Positions 34,052-45,600 are shown, counted from the first letter of the stretch. The stretch is DNA of 64,000 nucleotides from Thermomicrobiales bacterium (GCA_019637585.1 JAHBVL010000005.1:186001-250000); one strand, 5' to 3'. Numbers and translations are program-made. The notes: generated by a model not told the origin, from the letters alone.

Positions 34052-35416
34052 ATGAGCCAAGAGACTCGCCCGCTCGCCCCACCAGATATCCAACTGACTG
34101 GCCGATTCGAATTGGATGACGTGCAGGTCTACCGCCACGTGCCGTTCGAGGTGCCCGCAGGGGTGCGTCAGATACACCTCGACGTTGCCTACAACGACAG
34201 AATCAGCTCGGACAAGTATTTGACCGGCGGCAACACGCTCGATGTCGGTCTTTTCGACGAGCGAGGTTCACAGTCAGGCAGTCTCGGGTTCCGGGGATGG
34301 AGCGGCAGCAACAAGACCGCCATCACCGTCGGGGAAACATGGTCGACACCGCCCTATCGTTCCGAACCGATCGGCGCCGGAACGTGGCAGGTGTTGCTGG
34401 GCCCCTACAAGATCGGTCCAAACGGACTGGATTACTCCGTCGACATCTGGTTCGATCCGGGCATCGAGAAACCAGAGCCGAACCGTTCACCCATTCTCGA
34501 TCTCAGTGTGGCGACGGTTCCTCCGCCGATCGAAGCAGGATGGTTGCGGGGCGACCTGCACAGCCACAGCACGGCATCAGATGGCGACTCTACGCTGCTC
34601 GACATGCTGCAGGCAGCGCGCAGAGCCGGGCTCGACTTCATGGGCAGCACCGACCACAACGCCGCCATGCTGCCGGAAGCACCCGACGATCCGGATCTGC
34701 CACTCCTCATCCCCGGCATCGAAGTGACCACCTACAAGGGGCACTGGAATGTCTGGGGCGCCAACCGGTGGTTCGATTTCAGGCTGCCAGACGGTGAAGC
34801 CGTGCGCTCCGAAATGCAGATCGCCAGGAATGCCGGGGGATTTGTCAGCGCCAATCACCCCAAACCGTTCGGCCCTCCCTGGGAGTATGGATTCGGGCTC
34901 GGCTATCAGGGCATCGAAGTCTGGAACGGCTACTGGCAGTCGCTCAATGCCATCAGTCTCGCCGCCTGGGACGCCCACCTCGCTGCGGGACAACGAGTCG
35001 TGGCCATGGCTGGGAGCGACACGCACTTCCTGCGTGGCGAAGACCAGGGGGCACTGCGGCGGGCCACAATCGGCCACCCCACCATGTGGGTCAAACCGGA
35101 CGACCCAACCAGCGCAACGTCGATACTCGACGAGATCCGAGCGGGCCGCAGCTTCATCTCAGCAAGCCCAACCGGTCCGCAAATGCTCATCGACCACACA
35201 GGGGATCGCGATGTTTCCATTCGTACGGGCGGCGCTGCGGGCTTGATTCTGGCGCTGATATCGTCGGGTACGGTCATCTCCGCAACAGCAGTCGACAAGG
35301 ACCGCTGGGATCAGGAATTCCGCGTTCCGGCGTCCGCGACGCACGTCCGGGCCCAGCTGATGGACGGCTGCGGCAACGTCGAAGCGTTGACGAATGCGGT
35401 GTGGTTGGACGGGTAG
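34052..35416 (+). CDS. CehA/McbA-family metallohydrolase (PHP domain)
   Basis: 454 residues. Residues 1-150 form a beta-rich N-terminal domain (FELDDVQVYRHVPFEVPAGV). A PHP catalytic domain follows with metal motifs GDLHSHSTASDGD, GSTDHNA, PGIEVTTYKGHWNVWG, VSANHPKPFG and AMAGSDTHFL. CehA and McbA themselves cleave carbaryl ester or carbamate bonds, and relatives are phosphoesterases. No signal peptide is seen. The gene lies in a divergent pair with the peptide-type importer, 310 bases apart, which suggests that its substrate may be brought in by that system. No strong ribosome site precedes the ATG. Confidence 0.88.
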   Translation: MSQETRPLAPPDIQLTGRFELDDVQVYRHVPFEVPAGVRQIHLDVAYNDRISSDKYLTGGNTLDVGLFDERGSQSGSLGFRGWSGSNKTAITVGETWSTPPYRSEPIGAGTWQVLLGPYKIGPNGLDYSVDIWFDPGIEKPEPNRSPILDLSVATVPPPIEAGWLRGDLHSHSTASDGDSTLLDMLQAARRAGLDFMGSTDHNAAMLPEAPDDPDLPLLIPGIEVTTYKGHWNVWGANRWFDFRLPDGEAVRSEMQIARNAGGFVSANHPKPFGPPWEYGFGLGYQGIEVWNGYWQSLNAISLAAWDAHLAAGQRVVAMAGSDTHFLRGEDQGALRRATIGHPTMWVKPDDPTSATSILDEIRAGRSFISASPTGPQMLIDHTGDRDVSIRTGGAAGLILALISSGTVISATAVDKDRWDQEFRVPASATHVRAQLMDGCGNVEALTNAVWLDG

Positions 35417-35426
35417 CGGGTCATCG

Positions 35427-35503
35427 GTCCGGGGTCCGGGGTCCGGAGTCCGAAGTCCGGAGTCCGAGGTCCGAGGTCCGAGGTCCGAGGTCCGAGGTCC
35501 GAA
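35427..35503 (+). repeat. 7-base tandem repeat, eleven units
   Basis: Eleven contiguous heptamers of GTCCGRR: two GTCCGGG, two GTCCGGA, two GTCCGAA and five GTCCGAG. They are in the 327-base gap between the metallohydrolase and the penicillin acylase genes (convergent), where I see no gene. Related short runs lie at 6340-6367 and 24341-24354. Confidence 0.95.
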
Positions 35504-35743
35504 GTAGATGATCGCTAGGGAATGAGGCAGGCGCCCGGAGAGGATTCCCGTACGGGCTGGTCCCCGTGCCAGCCCCTCGTGACTCCCGCGACCATCATCT
35601 GAAGCTACGAACGCCTTGAACCATGCGCGGCGTCCAAGCACCATCGCTGGTGACGAGGAGGGCACCCACAGTGGGGTGCCCGTACGGGCCGCCTTCGCAT
35701 CGACAGCGCATTGTTGTTTGGAGCGACTAAATGCCCTGGCGGA

Positions 35744-38137
35744 CTACTCCCCCGTCAGCACCGTGGTGCTCTGTGCATCGGCGAGCACATCCTCCCACCG
35801 ATAGGGGATCTGGACATACTGACCGGTGCGGTGGTGCTCCACCTGGTCACCGTAGTGCGGGCTGCCGGGGTGACCGGAGTGGCCGGGCCAGGTGATGGTC
35901 CAGGTCTCTGAATCGGGATCGAGCGAGGAGATGATCCGGTAACTCGCCCCGACTTTGTTCTGGAAGGTGCCGGGTGGGACGTACAGAGCGCTGGAGAGGG
36001 TTGCTGAGCCCCCTGGATGCGGCAGCTGGGGCATGTCGAGAATCTCGTGCTGGAGCGGAGTCTGTGCCGCGGGGTGGGTTGCGCCGAGGGTGTGCAAATC
36101 CCCCCATCGCCAGTTGGCGGGTTCTGACCCAAGTTTCTCCACCAGGTAGCTAAGCGCTTCGGTGAAGGACTTCCGGATTGTCTCGATGCGAGCCTCGTCG
36201 CTGGGGAACCAGTCGTGCTCGTTGGCGTGAAGCAGGGCGCTGCTCATACCCTGTCCCGAGTCCTGCACGATGGTGGCGTGATTCTCTGGAAAACGGCTCC
36301 TCACCACGTTGTGATGCCATCGCCAGAAAAAGGCATAGAAGATCGCGCCGCCCGCACTCTCGATCGGAAGGGCACTGTCCCAATCCCGAAGAATCGCCAG
36401 CGCTTCCAGCGTGAGCGGGTCGGTACTGCCCTCCAGCGCTGCCAGAACAGGCGGTGTGCCCCGGAGTGCGCGACCGGAGAAAACGTCGTTCTGCATCGCA
36501 GAGAATGTCTCAAAGTTGTGGGGGCGCATCTCCTCGACGAGGAGTTCGGCGCGCGCCGCTCGATCTTCCACGGTCCATGTGCCGAAGAGCGGGTAGGGAA
36601 AACTGGAGGGCGCGGTCGGGTTGTTCGCGCTGACCACCCAGCCCCGTTCGGGATCGACGACATGAGGCATGGCCTCAAATGGAATGTATCCCTGCCAGGC
36701 ATCGATCGGGTCGTTGGCATCGCGATAGCCGCGATGTACGCGACCGCGGAGTGGAATTGCGCCGCTGCACTGATAGCCGACCGATCCCTCGGTGTCCGCC
36801 AGCACGAAATTCCAGGTCGGGCAACGGAAGCGTCGCAGCGCTTCGCGTCCCTCGGCGACGGTTTTCGCCCGATTGAGATCGAGAAGGCTCTTCGGTTCGT
36901 CTGACAGTTCGAAACCGACCCAGGCCAGGGTCAGCACCGTGTTCGCGCCACGCTCTCCCCACAGATTGCGGGGCAGCGCCCCTTCCGTCACCAGATGGTC
37001 GACAACTGGACGATCGTGGGCGAAGCGAATCTCGAGCGCATGATCGGATGCACCACGCACCGGGATCCGCTCGGCCCGCTTGCCGAATGGTTTCCACGTT
37101 GCTCCGTCGAGATACTCATCTGCGTTGTCCGGATTGACTCGTTCGACGTAGAGATCACGCTGAAGACAGATGTTGTTGGTCACACCCCAGGCAAAGTGAG
37201 GGTTCCTCCCAAACCGGATCATCGGCACACCTGGATAGGTCATACCGACAACGTCATATCCGCCCCCTTTGAGGTGCACGTCATACCAATCGGCCGGCAC
37301 ACTGTAGTAGACATGGGGATCGGAACCGACCATCGCGTGGCCCTGTGCGGTCATGGAGGGCGAGACGGCCCAGTTGTTGCTTCCCGTGCCATCGTTGATG
37401 CCCCAGAAGGCGCCGAGGCCTTCACCGGCCGGAATGCCGGGCCATTTTGGTTCGGGATCGAAGTCGCCTTCGTGCACGATGTAGGCGATCTGTCCGTCCG
37501 GCTGATACCAGGCGGTGTCGAGATCGCCGATGTTCGCCCGTACCACTTCCGGCGTCGACAGCACGGGCAGACGACCGGTCAGATACCAGTACCAACGCCG
37601 CATGACGGCGACAGAATCGACCGCCGACCAGGGAGATGGTTCGTAGTCGAGCAATTCGAACTCGATCGGCAGTCCAGCGGGCAGCGCGCTCATCCACGCG
37701 TTGATCCCGTCGGTGAAGGCATGGAATGCGTCCCGGCTCTCCTGGTGTGACGCGTCGAGCGCGGCCGCTGAGGTCTGCGTCAGTCCAATCGTGCGGGCGA
37801 GAATGTCGAGGTCGATCTTAGCCGGGCCGAAAATCTCGCTGAGCGTGCCGTGCGCCTGACGCCGCAGGAAATCGAGCTGCCAGAGCCGGTCCTGAGCCTG
37901 CGCATAGCCGTGGGCAAAGAAGAGGTCGTAAGGATCATCCGCTTCGATATGGGGAATACCGCGACTGTCCCGATGAATGGTGGCCCGTCCGCGCAACGGA
38001 GCGGAGACGGCAGCAGGACCGGCGCTGGCTTTTTCCTCCAGATAGCGCCCGATCAGCGCCCGGGTCGCCGGATCGGGATTCCCTTCGGCAGATCGCAGTG
38101 CATCGAGTGCTGTTGCGCGTTCACGATCGGTGAGCAT
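35744..38137 (-). CDS. penicillin acylase family Ntn-hydrolase
   Basis: The ATG at 38137 with AGGAG upstream gives 797 residues. The alpha part holds ATIHRDSRGIPHIEADDPYD and FAHGYAQAQDRLWQLDFLRR. The beta subunit should begin at Ser253 in GTGSNNWAVSPSMTAQGHAM, the autoprocessing nucleophile. Later blocks include GVTNNICLQRDLYVERV and a late QHEILDMPQLPHPGGSATLS. Family members cleave amide-linked acyl groups in beta-lactams, acyl-homoserine lactones or other amides. No signal peptide is present, although many members are exported, so a cytoplasmic or other substrate is likely. It follows the methyltransferase gene by 41 bases. Confidence 0.9.
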   Translation of the reverse strand: MLTDRERATALDALRSAEGNPDPATRALIGRYLEEKASAGPAAVSAPLRGRATIHRDSRGIPHIEADDPYDLFFAHGYAQAQDRLWQLDFLRRQAHGTLSEIFGPAKIDLDILARTIGLTQTSAAALDASHQESRDAFHAFTDGINAWMSALPAGLPIEFELLDYEPSPWSAVDSVAVMRRWYWYLTGRLPVLSTPEVVRANIGDLDTAWYQPDGQIAYIVHEGDFDPEPKWPGIPAGEGLGAFWGINDGTGSNNWAVSPSMTAQGHAMVGSDPHVYYSVPADWYDVHLKGGGYDVVGMTYPGVPMIRFGRNPHFAWGVTNNICLQRDLYVERVNPDNADEYLDGATWKPFGKRAERIPVRGASDHALEIRFAHDRPVVDHLVTEGALPRNLWGERGANTVLTLAWVGFELSDEPKSLLDLNRAKTVAEGREALRRFRCPTWNFVLADTEGSVGYQCSGAIPLRGRVHRGYRDANDPIDAWQGYIPFEAMPHVVDPERGWVVSANNPTAPSSFPYPLFGTWTVEDRAARAELLVEEMRPHNFETFSAMQNDVFSGRALRGTPPVLAALEGSTDPLTLEALAILRDWDSALPIESAGGAIFYAFFWRWHHNVVRSRFPENHATIVQDSGQGMSSALLHANEHDWFPSDEARIETIRKSFTEALSYLVEKLGSEPANWRWGDLHTLGATHPAAQTPLQHEILDMPQLPHPGGSATLSSALYVPPGTFQNKVGASYRIISSLDPDSETWTITWPGHSGHPGSPHYGDQVEHHRTGQYVQIPYRWEDVLADAQSTTVLTGE

Positions 38138-38178
38138 CGACGAGATCTCCTGACTCAGCTGGCCGCGAAATGTTGGCG

Positions 38179-38922
38179 TCAGGGTATCGGAAATTTGCGA
38201 CCGCCGAAGACCGCCAGCTCGAGGACTTTGAAGTAGCAGTCGACATCGACGAACCCGATCTCCCTGAGCCATGCGCACTGATCTTCGACCGGCGCGAGGA
38301 TGTTTGCCGCTTTATCCGGCCGGTAGACGTACTCAGTCGCCACCTGCTCCCGTGTCATGCTGTTCCCCAGGCGTTCATGGTTGGCATGAATGGAATCGAC
38401 GAACAACTCGTCGTTGACATGACCAACCCACGCCGTGGCTGGATTCACGTGCTCGACATTGACGAATATGCCGCCCGGAGCGAGGAGATCGTAGACCGTG
38501 GCATAGATCTCCCGCTTTTTCTCATGAGTCGAATGGTGAATCGCGTAGCCTGACACAACCACATCGAAAGGAGCGAGTGACTGGAGAGGTTCTACCCATC
38601 CAGGATCGTTGAAGTCGGCGAGGATCAGCTGATGGGGCGGTGAGGGAAAGGATGCGCGAGCCGCATCGAGCATCGGTTCGGAAAAATCAACCAGAACCGC
38701 CTGTGCGGCCGGGTGCTCCGCCAGCAACGCGGCGGCAAGCGTACCCGACCCACAGCCGAGGTCGAGAAAGCGAGCAACCTCGATGTCTGCCTCCCGAACC
38801 AGGCGGGTCATCATGCCGATCTGATCGGCAGCGTACGGAATACCACCTCGCACGCCGTCCAGGAAGGTGCGAACCAGATCGGGGGACTGCCAGACTTCGG
38901 CGCGGGGTGTGCCGCTACTCAT
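38179..38922 (-). CDS. class I SAM-dependent methyltransferase
   Basis: 247 residues. Motif I is VARFLDLGCGSGTLAAALLA, the acidic end of strand 2 is QAVLVDFSEPMLDAAR, and FDVVVSGYAIHHSTHEKKRE with LLAPGGIFVNVEHVNPATAW marks the later motifs. This order fits methyltransferase domain 25/11. The substrate is not predictable. It lies just upstream of the acylase gene and downstream of the acetyltransferase gene, probably in one operon. Confidence 0.9.
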   Translation of the reverse strand: MSSGTPRAEVWQSPDLVRTFLDGVRGGIPYAADQIGMMTRLVREADIEVARFLDLGCGSGTLAAALLAEHPAAQAVLVDFSEPMLDAARASFPSPPHQLILADFNDPGWVEPLQSLAPFDVVVSGYAIHHSTHEKKREIYATVYDLLAPGGIFVNVEHVNPATAWVGHVNDELFVDSIHANHERLGNSMTREQVATEYVYRPDKAANILAPVEDQCAWLREIGFVDVDCYFKVLELAVFGGRKFPIP

Positions 38923-38928
38923 GTTTGT

Positions 38929-39450
38929 TCACTCCTCGAAGATACGAAATGGCGACGGATAGACGATCTCTCCATCCTCACCCTTCAGCATTCCGGGCAC
39001 CAGTTCCAACGCCTGGCAGGCCTCACCCTGATAGGGCGATCGAAGACGCGTCGCCAGATCGGGCGAGAAACCGAATCGCCGGTGGTAGTCTGGATCTCCG
39101 ACAACGATCACCGCCTCGTAACCGCTCGCCGCCACATGTTCCAGTCCGGCTCGCACCAGCTTCAATCCAACACCCTGACGCTGACGTGCGGGAAGCACTG
39201 CCAGAGGCGCCAGCGACGCTGTTTTGACCGATTGATGGTCGATCACCAGATCGAGTTCACTGAACATCACCTGACCGGCGATACCGGCATCAGTAGCAAC
39301 CAATTCGCAGATGAATGACTCGTCATGGCGAATTGCCTCGACGAGTCGCGATTCGTCGCTGCCGCCAAAGGCGTCGTCCAGCAGGCGACGGATTGCCGGA
39401 TAGTCGCTCTCTTTGGCTGAGCGAACGTCGAAGTGGAGGGGTCTGGTCAT
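38929..39450 (-). CDS. GNAT-family N-acetyltransferase
   Basis: The ATG at 39450 with GAGAG upstream gives 173 residues; an ATG at 39477 is also possible. The fold shows RSAKESDYPAIRRLLDDAFG, the acetyl-CoA loop LAVLPARQRQGVGLKLVRAG and EAVIVVGDPDYHRRFGF. This is the YhbS-like branch of the family. It is the first gene of the acetyltransferase-methyltransferase-acylase run. Confidence 0.88.
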   Translation of the reverse strand: MTRPLHFDVRSAKESDYPAIRRLLDDAFGGSDESRLVEAIRHDESFICELVATDAGIAGQVMFSELDLVIDHQSVKTASLAPLAVLPARQRQGVGLKLVRAGLEHVAASGYEAVIVVGDPDYHRRFGFSPDLATRLRSPYQGEACQALELVPGMLKGEDGEIVYPSPFRIFEE

Positions 39451-39563
39451 GTGACTCTCGATGAATTGATCACGCATTGCCGGGAGTGAGGCTCAGAGCC
39501 TGAAGTCCACACAACTCTCCGGTATGTGCAAGGAGGCGCAAAAAGCGCATTCGGCGAACAAAA

Positions 39564-39592
39564 CATGGGTCCTGGATTGACCAGGACCCATG
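39564..39592 (-). terminator. terminator of the giant glycine-rich gene
   Basis: CATGGGTCCTGG and its exact complement flank ATTGA; on the minus strand TTTTGTT follows. It lies 61 bases after the stop codon at 39653. Confidence 0.85.
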
Positions 39593-39652
39593 CTGCATTC
39601 GAATCAGGACCGCAGCCGCGTTTCTCACCCGGCTACGGTTATTCATCGTCGG

Positions 39653-42600
39653 CTAGGCTGCGCGCCGCAGTCCCACGCCCGCGACACCCGCCGCCACCAC
39701 CAGGCTCAGCAGCATCAGCGGCAGCATTCCACTGTCGCTTTCGCCCGACCCGGTCGCCGGCAGCGCCGTCACGCTCATCAGCTCGGCCACATTCGCGCTG
39801 CTGCCCAGTCCCTTGCCGCCTTTCGGTCCATGGTGGTGTCCACCACCACCATGGTTGCCGCCGCCGCCATGGTTCCCACCACCACCGTGGTTGCCGCCAT
39901 GACCCTTGCCCCAGTCATCGATGCAGACGCCGGTGCAGTCGCCCGCCACTTCGCCCAGGCAGATTCCGGTGCAATCACCAGGCATCTCACCCTTCTTCGG
40001 CGCGTAGCAGTAGCCCGTGCAATCCCCATCCACATCACCAGGCGAGCAATCGAAGTCCTTGTCGTCGGCACATGCCTTCAACCAGACGAAGTCGTTCCAG
40101 CTCCCCGGACCGCTCGATGCCTGCACGCCGGCGTTCCCACCGTTGCCGCCGGTCGCGTCACCACCAAAGGCGCCGCCACCATTGCCACCGTTGCCGCCGT
40201 CGCCGCCATCCGCGCCGTTGCCGTCGCCGGCCACCGCGTCACCACCATTGCCGCCCGTGCCTGCGCCACCTTCGCCATCCGCGCCGGTGCCGGCGCCACC
40301 ATCACCACCGGTATTCGCCGCATGCGTGGTGTTGCCGCCCGTGACCGGATCGCCCACTGCGTCGCCACCCGTGCCGTCGCCGGTCGTGATGTTGCCCGCA
40401 TTGCTGTCGCCGCCCCGCGCGTTGCCGCCGGTGCTGTCTGCGGTGCTGTTGCCCACACCCTCGGCATGCGCATTCGCATCACCGGTGGTCAGACCACCCA
40501 CGTCCTGGCTGCCGCTGGTGTTGCCGCCGCCATTCGTGGCGCCACAGTTGCTGCTGCTGCCATTGCCGCCATCACCGCCATTGGCCTGCGAGCCCGGTCC
40601 TTCCACATCCGGATCCGGGTTGGTCGGGTCGGTGTCGCCACCTTCACCACCATTGCCGCCATTGCCGCCACCGGTGGTGCTGCCCGCGCTGCCCATCTCC
40701 TCGGTCGTGCAGCTGCCCACGGTCGTGGTCAGCGCGCTGTCCGAGGTGACTTCGATTTCGCTGGCATCCGCGTCGTCCGCCGTCGCATCGCCGCCATTCA
40801 CGGTCAGCAGGGCGTCGCCGCTGGTCGCATCGCCGCCGTCGCCGGCGCCGCCGTCAGCCGCGGTGCCACCCACCGCATTCGGGCTGCTGCCGGTGCCGCC
40901 GGTCGCGGTGTCCGCGCTGGTGTCGCCACCATTGGTGTCGCCCCACGCATCGCCACCGTCGCCACCCTGGCCAACGCCGCCGAGTCCGAAGTTGCCCTGG
41001 CCATCGCCACCGTTGCCTTCACCGTCCAGACCGGTGCCATTGCCACCCTGGCCGCCGTTCCCGGCGTTGCCGCCCGGTCCGCCCAGCGCGCTGCCGGTCA
41101 CACCATTGGCGCCCTGGCCCGCTTCGGCATTCGCATTCACCACGCCACTCTGGCCACTCTGCTGCGCCAGCGCGGCCGCATTGCCGCCATTGCCGCCTGT
41201 ACCGGTGCCGGTGCCGGCATCGCCACCCGAGCCAGCATTGCCGCCATTGCCGCCATCACCGGCCACACCATTGCCGCCCGCGCCCGTGCCGCCATTGCCG
41301 CCCGTGCCCGCGCCACCGGTGCCATTGCCACTGGTGCTGGTGCCGCCGCTGCCCGCCACGTTGCCGCCACCGGTGGTGTCTCCACCCGTCGCGTTGCTGC
41401 TCGTGGCGTTGCCGCCCGCGGTGTTGCCCGAGGTGCCGTTGCCCGCCAGGCTGTTGCCACCCCGGCCGTTGCCGCCATCGGCATTGCCGGTGGTGTTGCC
41501 ACTGGTGGTTCCGGCGCTCGCGCTGGCATTGCCACCCGTCACATCGCCCAGGCTGGCCGATCCACCGGTGTTGCCGCCGCCATTGGTGCCGCCGCAGTTG
41601 CCCGCGCCACCATTGCCGCCGTTGCCGCCATTCGCCGTCGCGCCATCATCCACACCGTCGTCCGGTCCGTTGATGACCACCTGGCTGCCGGCGCCACCCG
41701 CGCCGCCATTGCCGCCCAGTCCCATGCACGGCACGGTGAGCGTGCCCACACTGACCGGATCGACAAACCAGTCGGCCAGCAGGCCTTCCACGTCCTCCGC
41801 GATCCCCGGTCCATCCAGACCCAGGCCGCTGGCGACGGTGCCAACCACGTTGCCGAATTCCTCCGGCGTCGAGAATCCGCTGGTCACGATGCCGCCAATG
41901 GCGCTGCCCGCAGTCGCGGTGCCGCCGTTCACATCACTGGCCGCCAGTCCCGCGGTGCCGCTGCCACCAGTGCCAACTCCGCCATTCGCCGAGTCGCCAC
42001 CGGTCGCGCTACCGGTCTGGGCATGGCCGCCCTGCGCGCCGCCACCCACGGTGTCGCCGCCATTTACATCACCCCAGGCTTCGCCCGCTTCGCCACCCGT
42101 GGCGCTGCGGCCAATGCCCACGGCACCGGTCCCTTCGCCACCAATCGCGCTGCCGTTGCCACCCAGTCCAACGCCGCCGTCCGCGCCGTTGCCGGTGATG
42201 CCCGGTCCGCCACCCTGGGCGTAGCCGCTCTGGCCATTGCCACCCTGGCCGCCGGTCGCTTCCGCATACGGGTCGTAGCCGGTGCTCTGGGCGATCGCCG
42301 AGGCGTCGCCACCATCACCACCATGCCCGCCACCGGTGCTGGCGCTGCCACCATTGCCGGCCTGGCCGCCATTGCCGCCATCGCCGCCGGTGCCATTCCC
42401 GCCACTGCCGTTGCCACCATCACCACCGGTGCCTGCACCGCCGGTGCCGCTGCCCGCGACCCCTGCGCCGCCATTTCCGGAGATGTTGCCGTTGTGCGTG
42501 CTGGCGCCACCCGTCACATCGCCACTCTGGGCGTTGCCCGCAGTCGCGCTGCCACCAGTTGCATCACCACTCTGGCTGTCGCCGCCGATGCCGTTGCCAC

Positions 42601-45600
42601 CACTGGCGTCGCCGCCGGTGTTGCCTGCCGCCGCGGTCACGGTGCTGGCGTTGCCGCCGGTCACGTTGCCGTGCGATGCCGTGCCGGCGCTGTTGCCGCC
42701 ACCGACATCACCATGCCACCAACCGCAGAGGCTGCCGCCACCATTGCCGCCATCGCCGCCATTGGCCGTGCCACCGTCATCCACGTCGGCGCCACCTTCG
42801 CCACCGATGCCGCCAGCGCCACCCTGGGCGTAGCAGCCCAGCGTGATGGTCGCCACGCCACCCTGCAGCACGTCGCCGCCGACCGCGTCACCCGGCAGGG
42901 CCACGCCACCCGTCACGCTGCTGGTCGCTTCGCCGCCATCCGCGTTGCCGCCGATGCCGTTGCCACCCTGACCGACGGTTCCCGCGGTCGCATCTCCACC
43001 GAAGGCCAGACCACCCTGGGCGCTGCCACCTTCGGTCCAGCCACCCTGGACGTTGCCGGTCACATCCGCGCCATCGGCGCCTGTGCCGTCACCACCGAAG
43101 CCGCGCGCGCCAGTGCCGTCGCCACCATCGGCCACACCGTCGCCACCTTCGCCATAGCCACCATCGCCACCCAGGCCGCCCTGGCCGCCATCGGCGCCGT
43201 CAGCGGTGCTGCTGGTGCCGGTGCCGCCATTGCCACCTGTGGCCACGGCTTCCACCGGTTCGAGTCCGCCCGCTCCCAGGCTGGCTTCGGCCACGGCGTT
43301 GCCGCCATCACCACCCGAGGTGTCGCCGGTCGAGGCGTTGCCGCCATTCCCGCCGCCACCACCGGCTCCACCATTGCCGCCGGTCGAGGCGCCGCCGCTG
43401 GCGTTGCCGCCGCTGCCGCCCGTGCCCGCGCCGCCGGTGCCATTGCCGCCACTGCCGTTGCCACCACTGCCGGCCGTATTGCCGTTATGCGTGGTGTCGC
43501 CACCGGTGGTCGCTCCCGCGTTGCCGGCGCCGCCCGTGGCCGCGCCACCCGTCGCCGACCCGCCAATCGAGTCACCACCGACGCCGTTGCCGGCCACGGC
43601 GCTCCCGCCACTGTTGCCGCCACCCGCGGTGTAGACGCTCGCCGAACCACCGGTCACATCACCATGCGATGCGCCCGTGCCCGCGTTGTTGCCGCCGCCG
43701 GTGACGTTGCCGCAGCCTGCGCTGCCGCCATTGCCACCATCACCACCCAGCGCGGTGGCCCAGCCACTCGGGCTGTTGTCCGGATCACCCAGCTCGGGAT
43801 CGGGGTTGCCGACTTCGTAGCCGCCGTCGCCACCCGCGCCACCGGTGCCGCCCACCACGGTGCAGCCCACGGTGATGGTCAGGATCTGGCCACCGGCCAC
43901 GACACCCGCCGTGGCGCTGCCACCCACGATGGTGGGTGTGCCTTCACCGGCAACCTCGACATCACCGCTGCCATTGCCACCGGTGCCGTTGCCGCCAATA
44001 CCACTGCCCGAGGCGCCGCCGTCGGCGCCATTCGCCGCGCCGCCTTCACCAGCACCACCGGTGCCGTTGCCACCCAGGGTGTCGCCACCGGTCGCATCGC
44101 CGTACGCGTCGCCACCGTCGCCACCATCGGCATCACCACCGAAGCCGCTCGCGCCCTGGCCGTCGCCACCCACCGCGCTGGCGTCGCCGCCTTCGCCGAT
44201 CTGGCCACCATTGCCGCCCGCGCCACCGTCACCACCGTCACCGGCGTTGGCCTGGCCGCTGCCGGCGTCGCCGCCGTCACCCGCCCAGGCATCGGCCACC
44301 GGGTCGCCGCCGGCGCCATAGGCCGCGCCATTGGCCAGTCCGCCATTGCCCGCGGTGGCATTGCCACTCTGGGCGGCGCCGCCATTGCCTGCATCACCAC
44401 CATTGCCGCCACTGCCGCCGGTCGCATTGCCCGCGGTCGCGGTGCCGCCATTGCCACCCGCGCCATTGCCACCGGTGCCGGTGCCGGCTGTCGCCGCGCC
44501 ACCATCGCCCCCGGTGTTGCCCAGGTGGGTGGTGTTGCCACCCGTGGTCATGCCCGTGCTGGCGCCACCACCCGTGCCGGCGCCCGCGGTGGCGTTGCCG
44601 CCCACCGAGTCGCCCGACCGGCCGTTGCCGCCCGTGCCATTCCCACCACTGTTGCCGCCACCCTGGGTCACCACGGTCGCGTTGCCGCCGGTCAGACCAC
44701 CATGGCTGGCGTTGCCGCCACTGTTGCCGCCGCCATTGGTGGCGCCACACCCGGCCCAGCCACCATTGCCGCCGTCACCACCATCGGCCCAGGAGTAATT
44801 GTTCGCTTCGGTGCCGCGGCCACCATCGCCACCCGCGCCCGGTCCACCCGCCAGGATCTCGACACCCGCATCACCCGGATCGAGGGTGTTGCAGCCGCTG
44901 GTCGTCGTCGACACATCACCGCCATACGCGATGTAGCCGCCCTCACTGCCATCGAAGTTAATGGAGCCGCCCTCGGCGTTCGCTCCATTCGCATCACCAC
45001 TGCCACTGCCACCCGTGCCGACGCCGCCGCGCGCGTCGCCCACGGCGCCGCCATTGCCAGCCACCGCCGCGCCACCATTGCCGACCGCGCCCAGCGCGTC
45101 ACCCGCAATGGTTTCACCACCCAGGGTCTCACCCACGGCGTTGCCGCCCTGGCCACCCTGCGCATCACCACCGAAGCCCCGGGCGCCGGTGCCGGTGCCG
45201 CCACCCGCTGCCGCGTCACCACCATTGGCGTCGGTGCCATTCCCGGCCGCGCCACCTTCACCACCCTGGCCGCCATAGGCCAGACCGGTGGTGGCCACGC
45301 CACCTTCGCCACCCGTGGCGATGGCATAGACCGGGCTCTGGGTCCCGTCATTCTCGGTACTGCTCTGGGCATGGCCCGCATTGCCGCCAACCGCGTCGCC
45401 GCTGGTCGCCTGACCACCATCGCCGCCGCTGCCGCCCGAGCCACCCGCGCCCGCGGTGGCCGTGCCACCCGTCGCTGTGCCGCCCGAGCCGCCCGTGCCG
45501 CTGCCGCCAATTCCGGCGCCAGCCACGGCCAGTCCACCATTCCCCGCCGTGTTGCCACCACCGGTGGTGTTCCCACCCGTGGCGCCACCACCACTTGCAT

